From Lysobacterales bacterium (GTDB lineage Bacteria > Pseudomonadota > Gammaproteobacteria > Xanthomonadales > Xanthomonadaceae), in the NCBI GenBank assembly GCA_017302075.1, contig JAFLEB010000008.1, positions 1 through 40,145 of the forward strand: 40,145 nucleotides of DNA, given 5' to 3'. Positions within the stretch are counted from its first letter, which is position 1. Each line of letters begins with the position of its first letter. The notes under the pieces were generated by a model. That model worked only from the letters and a program-made list of their open reading frames with translations, was not told the origin of the DNA and did no database searches. The position numbers and the translations under genes are program-made. Positions 27,821 to 37,404 of this stretch are shown in pieces.

Positions 27821-28618
27821 TCAGGGGGGCAGGACCCCCGGCATGCGGAACGGCACCGAGACCAGGCGCAGGCCGCGATTCACCTGCACCACGAAATGCA
27901 GGTGCGGGCCGCTGCTGTAGCCCGTGTTGCCGGACACCGCGATCTGCTCGCCTGCGAGCACCTGCTGGCCGGGGCGCACCCGCGCGCCGTCGGGGGCGAG
28001 ATGGGCGTACAACGCCATCGTCCCATCGTCGTGCAGGATGCGCACGAGGTTGGCGCGATCGAGCAAACGGGCGCGGTCCAGCCCCGATCCGCGGAACCCC
28101 GCCTCGACCTGCATCACGGTTCCCCCGCGTGCGGCCAGAACGGGCGTGCCGGGGGCGGCGGCGAAATCAAGCGCGTGGCGGTTCTCGTCGTCGTCATGGC
28201 TCGCGGAGCCTCCCCACCCTTGCTCGATCCGCAAGGAATCGGGCGGCACCGGCGGCAGGTAGGCCACGTCGCGTGGGCGGGCGCCGGGGTGGCCGGGCAC
28301 GCCACGCAGGCTGAGGTGCAGTGCCCCGATCCCGATCGCGGGCACCTGCAACCGCGCGACCAGCGCACTGTCGCCCGCGCCGACGGTGGCACGGGCCGGC
28401 AGCGGCGGGTCGCTACGCGCATCGCGGCCGGTGTTGCCGGTCAGCAGCACTTCGATCGGTCCCGCGAGGCGATTGTCAGCCCACGCCAGGTACTCGCCAT
28501 CGCCGGCCTCGATCCGCAGCGAGGCGAGGATCGCCGTTGCCGCTGCCGGTTCCGATCCCGTGCTTGCGGGCGAGGCCCCGAGCGATGCGGCAAGCAGCAG
28601 GATCCAAGCGCGGCGCAT
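27821..28618 (-). CDS. Exported M23 (LytM-type) metallopeptidase
   Basis: The 265-aa protein has a signal peptide (MRRAWILLLAASLGAS, cleaved near residue 20) and a C-terminal M23 domain. Zinc ligands are visible: His148 and Asp151 in NRHALDF, and His241 in GPHLHF. His206 (LYAHLAP) and His239 complete the active site. The domain cleaves peptidoglycan cross-bridges or peptides in the periplasm. An N-terminal beta domain (about 30-110) is of unknown type. It lies 11 bp after the acyltransferase gene, so the two are probably one operon. Confidence 0.92.
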   Translation of the reverse strand: MRRAWILLLAASLGASPASTGSEPAAATAILASLRIEAGDGEYLAWADNRLAGPIEVLLTGNTGRDARSDPPLPARATVGAGDSALVARLQVPAIGIGALHLSLRGVPGHPGARPRDVAYLPPVPPDSLRIEQGWGGSASHDDDENRHALDFAAAPGTPVLAARGGTVMQVEAGFRGSGLDRARLLDRANLVRILHDDGTMALYAHLAPDGARVRPGQQVLAGEQIAVSGNTGYSSGPHLHFVVQVNRGLRLVSVPFRMPGVLPP

Positions 28619-28629
28619 CGCGTCCCCGC

Positions 28630-29682
28630 TCAGCCTGCGGCCGTCCCGCGCCCATGCCCGCGCGTGCCGAGGCGGCGGATCGCGCGTCGCGCAGGGGCTT
28701 CCACCAGCCGGAAGCTGAGGGCGGCGGCCGCGATCGTGAGCGCCAGGAAGAGCAGCAGGCCAAGCTCCCCGCGGGCCATGCCGAACTTGCCGAGCGCCAG
28801 CAGGATCGGGAAGTGCAGCAGGTAGAGCGAATACGAAATCTTGCCGAGGTAGTCGCCGACGCGGCTCTCCAGCAGGCGGTTGCCCGCGGGGGCCATGAAC
28901 ACCACGCAGAAGAATGCCAGCGCCATCACCAGCAGGACCAGCGGGTTGAACCACATCACGTAGGTCCAGCCAGCCAGGCGTTCGAGGATGGCCGGGTACA
29001 GCAGCAGGACGAGGCCGAGGCCTGCGGCGGCATAGGCGGGGTGCTGCCAGCGCGCGGGCGGACGCCAGCGCAGGTAGAGCAGGCCAAGCAGCATGCCGGC
29101 GACGAAATAGGGCAGGCCGCGCAGGAGTGGCAGGTCGATCGGGAACCCGTTGATGGGCTGCTTGGGCCCCAGCGGCCAGTGTCCGCTCGCGAAGATGCCG
29201 AGCACCACAGCGCAAAAGAGCGGCAGGGCGAGCGGAAGCCGGGGACGCAGCCACCAGAGCAGGGCGAAGATCGCGTAGAAATGGATCTCGGCGGGAATGG
29301 TCCACAGCACCTGCACGCCGAACAGGAAGAGCAGGTGCGAGGCGACGGCCTTCCAGTCCGGGATCGCGTAGACCGAGGCCTGCAACCAGGCGACCGGCAG
29401 CTTGCCCAGCAGGTACGAAGCCAGCACCACCACCACGAACAGCGGCAGCACCCGCGCCGCGCGCGCCCATGCGTAGGTCGCCATCGCATCGCGCGTGGGG
29501 TGGCGATCCATGTACAGGATCGTCATCAGGAACGCGCTGAGCAGGAAGAACAGCATCACGCCCAGTTGCGGTGCCCGGGTGCCGAGGACGGCATCCCACA
29601 ACTGCGCGCGGTTGCTGTAGTGCCCCACCAGCACGATCAGCGCGGCGAGCGCGCGCAGGGAGTTCAGGCGACGGATTTCCAA
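28630..29682 (-). CDS. Acyltransferase-3 family membrane protein
   Basis: The 350-aa integral membrane protein of about ten helices starts with RRLNSLRALAALIVLVGHYS, the acyltransferase-3 signature with the catalytic His in GHYS. SYSLYLLHFPILLAL near the end is also characteristic. Such proteins O-acylate sugars, lipopolysaccharide, peptidoglycan or small molecules using cytoplasmic acyl-CoA. I place the start at a TTG (29682) that begins exactly at the family N-terminus. The nearest ATG (29787) would add 35 non-hydrophobic residues and cover the palindrome at 29756, so it is less likely. The neighbouring M23 peptidase hints at a cell-wall substrate, an inference. Confidence 0.83.
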   Translation of the reverse strand: MEIRRLNSLRALAALIVLVGHYSNRAQLWDAVLGTRAPQLGVMLFFLLSAFLMTILYMDRHPTRDAMATYAWARAARVLPLFVVVVLASYLLGKLPVAWLQASVYAIPDWKAVASHLLFLFGVQVLWTIPAEIHFYAIFALLWWLRPRLPLALPLFCAVVLGIFASGHWPLGPKQPINGFPIDLPLLRGLPYFVAGMLLGLLYLRWRPPARWQHPAYAAAGLGLVLLLYPAILERLAGWTYVMWFNPLVLLVMALAFFCVVFMAPAGNRLLESRVGDYLGKISYSLYLLHFPILLALGKFGMARGELGLLLFLALTIAAAALSFRLVEAPARRAIRRLGTRGHGRGTAAG

Positions 29683-29755
29683 GTGGACGGGCCAGGCAAT
29701 TGCGGAAGCCGGGGAGTATTGCCCAACAGCCCCGACATGACGATTCGGAATATGG

Positions 29756-29779
29756 ATCGCTTCATCCGGATAAAGCGAT
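29756..29779. promoter_or_regulatory. Near-perfect 24-bp palindrome, candidate operator upstream of metX
   Basis: The two half-sites read ATCGCTTCATCC and GGATAAAGCGAT, so 22 of 24 positions are symmetric with one mismatched pair. It lies about 28 bp ahead of the SAM riboswitch, close to where a promoter must be, and in the divergent region with the acyltransferase gene. A repressor of methionine or SAM metabolism (an ArsR-type SahR-like protein, for example) is a plausible binder, but that is inference. Confidence 0.55.
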
Positions 29780-29806
29780 TGACACATGGGCCGGGCGCGT
29801 CCAGAC

Positions 29807-29945
29807 TGCGCCCATCCATCAAGACCGGCTGAGGGACAGGCCCAAGGACGCCGGGGCAACCTGATGGGGCGCGCTGCGCAGGCAGCCGCCCGGTCGCGGT
29901 GCCAAATCCTGCGGGGACCTGCGCGTTCCCGGAAGATGGGTGCGA
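29807..29945 (+). promoter_or_regulatory. SAM-I (S-box) riboswitch aptamer
   Basis: Conserved S-box elements occur in the right order: ATCAAGA (29818-29824), GAGGGACAGGCCC (29831-29843), GCCGGGGCAACC (29850-29861) and GGTGCCAAATCC (29898-29909). P1 closes with TGCGCCCATC (29807-29816) against GATGGGTGCG (29935-29944), ten pairs including two wobbles. SAM binding is expected to lower expression of the metX-metB-hom operon just downstream, giving feedback control of methionine synthesis. The call is from sequence matching alone. Confidence 0.92.
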
Positions 29946-30001
29946 TGCCGCGTCAGCGGCGCGCGCTGCCGGCGTCGCCGGCCTTCCGGACCCCCGCGAT
30001 G

Positions 30002-30024
30002 CCGATGGACCCCTTCCATCGGAG
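30002..30024 (+). promoter_or_regulatory. Ribosome-site hairpin of metX, likely riboswitch expression platform
   Basis: An 8-bp perfect stem, CCGATGGA with TCCATCGG, has loop CCCCT. Its last two G bases are part of the GGAG ribosome site (30021-30024), 7 nt before the GTG at 30032. There is no T run, so translational rather than transcriptional control is implied. GATGG of the P1 3' strand (29935-29939) can instead pair with CCATC (30016-30020), a possible switch partner. It also supports the GTG as the true start. Confidence 0.6.
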
Positions 30025-30031
30025 CCGTGCC

Positions 30032-31141
30032 GTGAGCCTCGCCGAACGCAACGCCCCCAAGCGCGCCACCCCTCCCCCGGCCGGGACCTTGCGGCCGGAC
30101 GCGGCCACGGCCGGCCCCGATGCCTGCACCGACGACCGCGCGCAGGTGCTGCGCGGCAGCGTCGACGCCGTCCTCGCCACGCGCCACGCCGGGACGCGCA
30201 AGCTGCGCCTCGCCTACGAGCTGGTCGGTCCGGCCGCTGCCCCGGTGGTCTTCCTCGCCGGCGGCATTTCCGCGCACCGCCATGCCGCGGCGAATGCGGT
30301 GGATGCCGCGCCGGGCTGGGCGCAGGGCCTGCTCGATGCCGGCCGCGTGCTGGCGCCCGGCCAACGCCGCGTGCTGTGCTTCGACTACCTCGGCGCCGAT
30401 GGCAGCCTGGACGCGCCGATCGACACCGCAGACCAGGCCGACGCGATCGCGTTGCTGCTGGAGTCGCTGGGGATCGAGGCGCTGGAGGCCTTCGTCGGCT
30501 ATTCCTACGGCGCGCTGGTGGGCCTGCAGCTGGCGATCCGCCATCCGGTGCGGCTGCGCAAGCTGGTCGCGGTAAGCGGCGCGCACCGGCCGCATCCGTA
30601 CGCCTCGGCGTGGCGCGCGCTGCAGCGCAAGGCGGTCGCGCTGGGCCAGCTGCAGTGCGCCGACGACCAGGGGCTGTCGCTGGCACGGCAGTTCGCGATG
30701 CTCAGTTACCGCACGCCGGAGGAATTCGGCGAGCGTTTCGACGCGCCGCCGGTGCTCGCGAACGGGCATGTGCGCGTCGCCGCCGAGGATTACCTCGAAG
30801 CCGCGGGCGCGAAGTTCGTCTCGCGCATCGCCGCGACCGGCTGGCTGCGCTTGTCGGAGTCGATTGACCTGCATGCGATCGATCCCGCGGCGGTCCGCGT
30901 GCCCACCCTGGTCGTCGCGGTGGAGGGCGATCGCCTGGTGCCGTTGTCCGACGCGGTGGCGCTGGTCGAGGGCCTGGGCCCGGGCAGCCGCCTGCGGGTG
31001 TTGCGCTCGCCCTACGGGCACGACGCATTCCTCAAGGAAATCGCGCGCATCGATGCCGTGCTGCGGGCCGAACTGGATCCACGACCGCGGCCGCAGGCCG
31101 ATGCCGCCCCCTACAGCGACCGCACCGGAGCTTCCGTATGA
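30032..31141 (+). CDS. metX: MetX-type homoserine O-acyltransferase (probably succinyltransferase)
   Basis: The 369-aa alpha/beta hydrolase activates homoserine for methionine synthesis. The nucleophile elbow is GYSYGAL with Ser158. Asp300 in GDRLVPL and His330 in YGHDAFL complete the triad. The oxyanion-side segment VVFLAGGISAHRHAA fits MetX. The GTG start is chosen from GGAG 7 nt upstream and the hairpin covering it; ATGs at 29999 and 30005 are alternatives. The pairing with metB (cystathionine gamma-synthase, which uses O-succinylhomoserine) favours succinyl-CoA over acetyl-CoA. It is the first gene of a SAM-riboswitch operon and overlaps metB by 4 bp. Confidence 0.9.
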   Translation: MSLAERNAPKRATPPPAGTLRPDAATAGPDACTDDRAQVLRGSVDAVLATRHAGTRKLRLAYELVGPAAAPVVFLAGGISAHRHAAANAVDAAPGWAQGLLDAGRVLAPGQRRVLCFDYLGADGSLDAPIDTADQADAIALLLESLGIEALEAFVGYSYGALVGLQLAIRHPVRLRKLVAVSGAHRPHPYASAWRALQRKAVALGQLQCADDQGLSLARQFAMLSYRTPEEFGERFDAPPVLANGHVRVAAEDYLEAAGAKFVSRIAATGWLRLSESIDLHAIDPAAVRVPTLVVAVEGDRLVPLSDAVALVEGLGPGSRLRVLRSPYGHDAFLKEIARIDAVLRAELDPRPRPQADAAPYSDRTGASV

Positions 31142-32361
31142 GCCACGCCCCGCATACCACCATCGCCACCGCGTGTCGTCGCGCCACCCGCGCGGTGCGC
31201 GCCGGCATCGACCGCGATCCCGCCTACGGCGCGGTGACCCCGCCGCTGGTCCTGTCGAGCAACTTCAGCTTCGCCGGCTTCGCCGAGAAGCGCACCTACG
31301 ACTACACCCGCAGCGGCAACCCGACCCGCGACCTGCTGGGCGAAGCACTGGCCGAGCTCGAGGGTGGCGCCGGCGGCGTGGTCACCGCCACCGGGATGGC
31401 CGCGATCACCCTCGTCCTCAACACGCTGCTGCGGCCGGGGGACGTGCTGGTGGTCCCCCACGACTGCTACGGCGGCAGCTGGCGCCTGTTCAACGCACTG
31501 GCGAACAAGGGCGCCTTCACGCTGGCCACCTGCGACCTCACCGACCCGCGCGCGCTGGCGCAGGCGCTGGAACGCGGTCCCGCGCTGGTGTGGATCGAGA
31601 CGCCGTCCAACCCGCTGCTGCGCATCACCGACCTGCGCTTCGTGATCGAGGCCGCGCACAAGGCCGGTGCGCGCGCGGTGGTCGACAACACCTTCCTGTC
31701 GCCGGCGCTGCAGCGGCCGATCGCCGACTTCGACGCCGACGTCGTGGTGCACTCGACCACCAAGTACATCAACGGCCACAGCGACGTGGTCGGCGGCGCG
31801 GTGGTGGCGCGCGACGCCGCGCTGCACGAGCAGTTCGCCTGGTGGGCGAACTGCCTGGGCATCACCGGCTCGCCGTTCGACAGCTTCCTGACCCTGCGCG
31901 GCCTGCGCACGCTGGACGCCCGCCTGCGCGTGCACCAGGAGAACACCGCGGCGCTGGTCGAGTTGCTCGAGGGTCATCCGGCGGTGCGCGCCCTGCATTA
32001 CCCCGGCCTGCCCGCGCATCCCGGCCATGCGCTGGCGGCGCGGCAACAACATGGTTTCGGCGCGATGCTGAGCGTGGAGCTGGAAGGTGGCGAGGCCGCG
32101 GTGCGCGCGTTCCTCGACGGGCTGGAGGCCTTCACCCTGGCCGAATCGCTCGGCGGCGTGGAGAGCCTGGTCGCGCACCCGGCGACGATGACCCACGCGG
32201 CGATGGCCCCCGAGGCGCGCGCGGCGGCGGGCATCACCGACGGCCTGCTGCGCCTGTCGGTGGGCATCGAACACGTGGACGACCTGCTGGCCGACCTCGC
32301 GGCCGCGTTGGCGCGCGCGGCCGCGGTGGGCGCGGCAGGCAAACGCCAGGCGGTGCCGTGA
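31138..32361 (+). CDS. metB: Cystathionine gamma-synthase / O-succinylhomoserine (thiol)-lyase
   Basis: The 407-aa PLP enzyme has the Cys/Met-metabolism signature: SRSGNPTRD-like YTRSGNPTRDLL at about 56-67, DCYGGSWRLF, WIETPSNPLLRITDL, VVDNTFLSPALQRP, and STTKYINGHSDVVGG with PLP Lys209. SLGGVESLVAHPATMTHAAM completes the substrate pocket. The enzyme joins O-succinylhomoserine with cysteine (or sulfide) in the cytosol. It overlaps metX (ATGA) and hom (GTGA), so three enzymes of the branch are translationally coupled. A cystathionine gamma-lyase reading is less likely given the operon. Confidence 0.95.
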   Translation: MSHAPHTTIATACRRATRAVRAGIDRDPAYGAVTPPLVLSSNFSFAGFAEKRTYDYTRSGNPTRDLLGEALAELEGGAGGVVTATGMAAITLVLNTLLRPGDVLVVPHDCYGGSWRLFNALANKGAFTLATCDLTDPRALAQALERGPALVWIETPSNPLLRITDLRFVIEAAHKAGARAVVDNTFLSPALQRPIADFDADVVVHSTTKYINGHSDVVGGAVVARDAALHEQFAWWANCLGITGSPFDSFLTLRGLRTLDARLRVHQENTAALVELLEGHPAVRALHYPGLPAHPGHALAARQQHGFGAMLSVELEGGEAAVRAFLDGLEAFTLAESLGGVESLVAHPATMTHAAMAPEARAAAGITDGLLRLSVGIEHVDDLLADLAAALARAAAVGAAGKRQAVP

Positions 32362-33512
32362 GCGCGCGGGTCGCGCCCTTGCGCGCGGCGACGGGTGCAA
32401 GGGTCGCCTTGCTCGGCACCGGCACCGTCGGCAGCGCGGCCTGGGCGCGACTGGCGGCTTGGTCGGGCACGCCGTTCGGCGATCGCCTGCGACTGGTGTA
32501 TGCGGCCAATTCCCGGCACGCCCTGCACGACCCCGCGGGCATCCCGGTCGAGGTCGGCGCGCTGCTCGGGCAAAGCCAGCCGGTGGCGGCCTCGCTGGAC
32601 GCGGTCGCTGACGCGCTCGAGGGCGGCGGTTGCCGCATCGTGCTGGATGCGAGCGCGTCCGAGGCGGTCGCCGAGCGCCACGCGGACTGGCTGGCGCGCG
32701 GCATCCACGTGGTGACCGCGTGCAAGCTGGGGCAGGGCGGCCCGCTCGCGCGCTGGGCATCGATCCAGGCGGCCCGTCGGCGCGGCGGGGCCTGCTATGG
32801 CGACAGCGCGACGGTAGGCGCCGGCCTGCCGATCTTGCGCAGCTTGCGCGAACTGCAGGCAGGTGGCGACCGCATCCATGCCGTCGCCGGCGTGCTGTCG
32901 GGCTCGCTGGCCTGGCTGTTCCACCATTACGACGGACTGCGGCCATTCTCGAATTTCGTGCGCGCGGCCCGCGACGCCGGCTACACCGAGCCCGACCCGC
33001 GCGACGATCTCTCCGGCGAGGACGTGCGCCGCAAGTTGCTGATCCTCGCGCGCACCGCCGGACACGCCCTCGAGAGCGATGCGGTGCAGGTCGATTCGCT
33101 GGTGCCGCAGGCGCTGCGCGACGCACCGGTGGCCGCCTTCGACGACGCGTTGCCGGTGCTCGATGCGCCGATGCGCGAGCGTTTCGCGGCGGCCTACAAG
33201 GGAGGCGCCAAACTGCGCTTGGTCGCCCGGCTACAGGCGGGCGGCCGCGCGACGGTGGGACTGGAGGCACTGGCCGCGGACGATCCGCTGGCGATCGGCG
33301 GCGGCACCGACAATCGGGTCGCGATCTGGTCGGACCGTTACAGCGAGCGCCCGCTGGTGATCCAGGGGCCCGGCGCGGGCGCGCAGGTGACCGCGGCGGC
33401 GATGCTCGACGATGCACTGGCGATCCAGGCGGAGGCGGCGCGCGCTCAGGCCTCGCCGGTGGCGTCCAGGCCGAAGAACGCATCGATCGGCCGGGGGCGT
33501 TGGAACACGTAG
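32358..33512 (+). CDS. hom: Homoserine dehydrogenase
   Basis: The 384-aa protein starts at a GTG overlapping the metB stop. The dinucleotide-binding fold begins ARVALLGTGTVGSAAW. Catalytic-domain motifs include VVTACKLGQGGPLA, YGDSATVGAGLPILRSLREL, VLSGSLAWLFHHYDG and GYTEPDPRDDLSGEDVRRKL with the catalytic Asp/Lys region. It reduces aspartate semialdehyde to homoserine, the substrate of MetX. There is no aspartokinase or ACT domain. The last 67 bp overlap the convergent GGDEF/EAL gene, so the tail SPVASRPKNASIGRGRWNT is probably a non-conserved extension from a lost stop codon. Confidence 0.94.
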   Translation: MSARVAPLRAATGARVALLGTGTVGSAAWARLAAWSGTPFGDRLRLVYAANSRHALHDPAGIPVEVGALLGQSQPVAASLDAVADALEGGGCRIVLDASASEAVAERHADWLARGIHVVTACKLGQGGPLARWASIQAARRRGGACYGDSATVGAGLPILRSLRELQAGGDRIHAVAGVLSGSLAWLFHHYDGLRPFSNFVRAARDAGYTEPDPRDDLSGEDVRRKLLILARTAGHALESDAVQVDSLVPQALRDAPVAAFDDALPVLDAPMRERFAAAYKGGAKLRLVARLQAGGRATVGLEALAADDPLAIGGGTDNRVAIWSDRYSERPLVIQGPGAGAQVTAAAMLDDALAIQAEAARAQASPVASRPKNASIGRGRWNT

Positions 33513-35638
33513 CCCTGCCCGAAGTCCACGCCGATCTGCCGCAGCAACTCGAGTTGCTCCGCGGTCTCCACCTGCTCCGCCACCGCCTGCTTGCCGAGCA
33601 GGTGCGCGATCTCGGTGATCGAGCGCACCACCGCCCCCGACATGCCGCCGTTCTCCAGGTCGCGCACGAAGCTGCCGTCGACCTTGAGGAAGTCGACGTC
33701 GAGGTCGCGCAGGTAACCGAAGGAGCAGAACCCGGTACCGAAGTCGTCGAGGGCGAAACGGCATCCGAGCGCACGCAGCCGGCCGATGAAGCGGCGTGCG
33801 CGGGTCATGTCGCGGACCACGCTGGTCTCGGTGATCTCCAGGCAGAGTTGGTTCGGATGCAGCGGGCTGCGGCGCAGGCGCGCCGCGAGGTAGTCGCCGA
33901 AATCCTCGTCGACCAGGGTGGTGCCGCCGATGTTGATGCTGCAGAGTTCCACCGCCGACGCCTGGTCCGGGTGGCGTTCCAGCCAGGTCAGGGTGGCATC
34001 CACCACGTGGCGGTCGAGGCGCGGGCCGATGCGGTAGCGCTCCGCGGCGGCGATCATCTCCGCCGGCGCGCGCAACTGGCCATCCCCGTCCAGCCAGCGC
34101 ACCAGGATCTCGAAATGCCCGTGCGCGGGTCCCGCCTCGCGGAGGTCGACGATCGGCTGGCACCACAATTCGAAACGGCGCTGATCCAGCGCCTCGCGCG
34201 CCGCGATCGCAGAGTGCATGGCGCGCGTGCGGTCGCGGATGTCGTCGGGGTTGGAGGTCGCGGCGAACAGGCGGTTGCCGCCCAATTCCTTCGCGGTGAA
34301 GCAGGCGGCGTCGGCCTCCGAGAGCAGTTCGTCAAAGGCGAGGTGCGGGGCCTGGCTGGTGGCGATGCCGATGCTGCCGGTGGTGCCGAGGTTCTGCCCC
34401 TGCCAGGCGACGCGCAGCCCCTCGATCGCCGCGAGCACCCGGCGCGCACGCGTGCTCGCGGTGCGTTCGTCCATCGGCACCAGGACCGCGAATTCGTCGC
34501 CACCGGTGCGCGCCACCATCGCATCGTCGCCGAATTCCTCGCGGAACAGCGCGGCGATGCGCCGGATCATCTCGTCCCCCGCCACGTGGCTGGCGGAGTC
34601 GTTGACCAGCTTGAAGTGGTCGAGGTCCGCGTACAGCAGCGACAGCGGGCCATCGCCGCCGGCGAGCGCCAGGCGCGCCTGTTCCTCGAAGGTATCGCGG
34701 TTCAGCAGGTCGGTGAGGGTGTCGCGCGTCGCCCGCTGGTGCAGCGCGGCGCTTGCATGCGCGTGTTCCTGGCGTGACGCCAGCAGCAGGACGGGGATGA
34801 TCGCGAACAACACCAGCATGCCCATCAGCAGCGCGCTGTCGTGGAGCGCGGATGGGCGTTCGAAGCCACCCAGCCCGAGCCCCATCATCAGTCCGACCGC
34901 GATGATCACCAGCGAGGTCGATACCAGCGTGACCAGTGGCGGGTAGCGCGTCGCCGACCACAGCAGGAGCGCCAGCGGCAGGCTGGCCACGCCCAGCGGG
35001 TAGCGCGTGCCCATCACCCCGACTGCGTAGACCAGCGCGAGCATCAGGACCAGCAGGGTCGCCCACAGCGCGATCTCGCGGTTGCCGGCGTGGGTGCGGT
35101 AGGGCGAGGGGCGATCCAGGCCCCCGCCAAGCAGGTACAACGCGAGGGGAGCCGTGCTGGCCAGGCCGAGCAGGTCGCCGAGCGCCCATTGCAGGGCGGC
35201 GCCCGCCGCCCCTTCGGGGCTGACCATGCCGGCATCCACCATGCCCACTACGCCGATCGTGGCGCTGGTCATGCTGAGCAGCAGCCCGCCGCGCAGCAGG
35301 AGGATCCCGTCCGCGGTGCGCAGGCGGATGCGGGTGGCGTGCCGGCGCACGTACCAACCCGCGAGCAGGGTCGCCAGCGTGTTGCTCGCGATCGAATAAG
35401 GCAGGAAGGCAGGCGGGACGGGGACGACCAGCAGGTGGAGCAGCAGGGTCGCGACCGGGATGGCGAGGACGTAACCCAAGCCGTGCCGCACGACCGCGGC
35501 AAAGCCGATGCCCGCGGCGGGCCAGAACAGGGTGACATCGGCGGGCGTGCGCAGGAAAAACACGGCGACCACCGCCCCGGCGAAGTACAGGCCGGTCAGC
35601 AGTGCCCCCCTTGTCACGCCCGCCAGTCCGGCTTGCAT
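33446..35638 (-). CDS. MASE1-like membrane GGDEF/EAL cyclic-di-GMP protein
   Basis: The 730-aa protein has about eight membrane helices (1-290, MASE1-like), a GGDEF domain (about 300-460) and an EAL domain (about 475-720). GGDEF is intact at 379-383, with DLDHFKLVND upstream, but no RxxD inhibitory site precedes it. The EAL motif reads EIL (510-512), followed by VRW, and the other catalytic residues are present: SINIGG, EITETS, LDDFGTG, KVDGSF, AEQVET and FGQGY. It could therefore be bifunctional or a phosphodiesterase. It is 81 bp after sdaA on the same strand and converges with hom. Confidence 0.92.
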   Translation of the reverse strand: MQAGLAGVTRGALLTGLYFAGAVVAVFFLRTPADVTLFWPAAGIGFAAVVRHGLGYVLAIPVATLLLHLLVVPVPPAFLPYSIASNTLATLLAGWYVRRHATRIRLRTADGILLLRGGLLLSMTSATIGVVGMVDAGMVSPEGAAGAALQWALGDLLGLASTAPLALYLLGGGLDRPSPYRTHAGNREIALWATLLVLMLALVYAVGVMGTRYPLGVASLPLALLLWSATRYPPLVTLVSTSLVIIAVGLMMGLGLGGFERPSALHDSALLMGMLVLFAIIPVLLLASRQEHAHASAALHQRATRDTLTDLLNRDTFEEQARLALAGGDGPLSLLYADLDHFKLVNDSASHVAGDEMIRRIAALFREEFGDDAMVARTGGDEFAVLVPMDERTASTRARRVLAAIEGLRVAWQGQNLGTTGSIGIATSQAPHLAFDELLSEADAACFTAKELGGNRLFAATSNPDDIRDRTRAMHSAIAAREALDQRRFELWCQPIVDLREAGPAHGHFEILVRWLDGDGQLRAPAEMIAAAERYRIGPRLDRHVVDATLTWLERHPDQASAVELCSINIGGTTLVDEDFGDYLAARLRRSPLHPNQLCLEITETSVVRDMTRARRFIGRLRALGCRFALDDFGTGFCSFGYLRDLDVDFLKVDGSFVRDLENGGMSGAVVRSITEIAHLLGKQAVAEQVETAEQLELLRQIGVDFGQGYVFQRPRPIDAFFGLDATGEA

Positions 35639-35719
35639 CCACCGAGTCTAGCCCCGGATCGGGCCGGTTGGGTAATGCCCGTTGGTCCTATCGGGCGGGG
35701 TCGCCCCGGAGGCCCGGAT

Positions 35720-37102
<1,383 letters not shown>

Positions 37103-37170
37103 GCGGCGCGGATCCAACGAAGTGGCCGGGTATTCTAGGCCGCTCCGGCGACGGCCACGGACGCGGGCGT

Positions 37171-37401
37171 ATGGCGCTGCTGCTCTACCAACGGGACCAC
37201 TGCCACCTCTGCGACCAGGCGCTCGCGGCCCTGGCCGCCGCGCGCGCGCCGGACTTCGAGAGCGTGTTCATCGACGACGACGCGGCGCTGGAAGCGCGCT
37301 ACGGCCTGCGCGTGCCGGTGCTGCGCGATGCCGCCGGCGAGCGCGAGCTCGACTGGCCGTTCGACGCGGCGCGGGTGCGCGCGTTCCTCGCCGCGCGCTG
37401 A
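37171..37401 (+). CDS. Glutaredoxin-like protein (DUF836/GrxA-like)
   Basis: The 76-aa thioredoxin-fold protein has the active-site CHLC near residue 11-14 ([12 protein letters not shown]), and [18 protein letters not shown] supplies the cis-Pro segment. Its length and motif fit the glutaredoxin-like DUF836 family that reduces disulfides or binds iron-sulfur precursors in the cytosol. A role near sdaA, itself an iron-sulfur enzyme, is conceivable. Only 3 bp separate its stop from that of yceI, with no terminator between. Confidence 0.87.
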   Translation: MALLLYQRDHCHLCDQALAALAAARAPDFESVFIDDDAALEARYGLRVPVLRDAAGERELDWPFDAARVRAFLAAR

Positions 37402-37404
37402 ACG

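Noticed and set aside
27821-29599. Single 592-codon frame spanning acyltransferase and M23 peptidase
   Set aside because: The N-terminal half is an out-of-frame reading of the acyltransferase. The peptidase has its own signal peptide start at 28618.
29779-29807. TTGACA at 29779-29784 with CAGACT 17 bp later as the metX promoter
   Set aside because: The -10 match is poor, and transcription would begin inside the P1 stem of the riboswitch, destroying it. The true promoter is probably upstream and remains unresolved.
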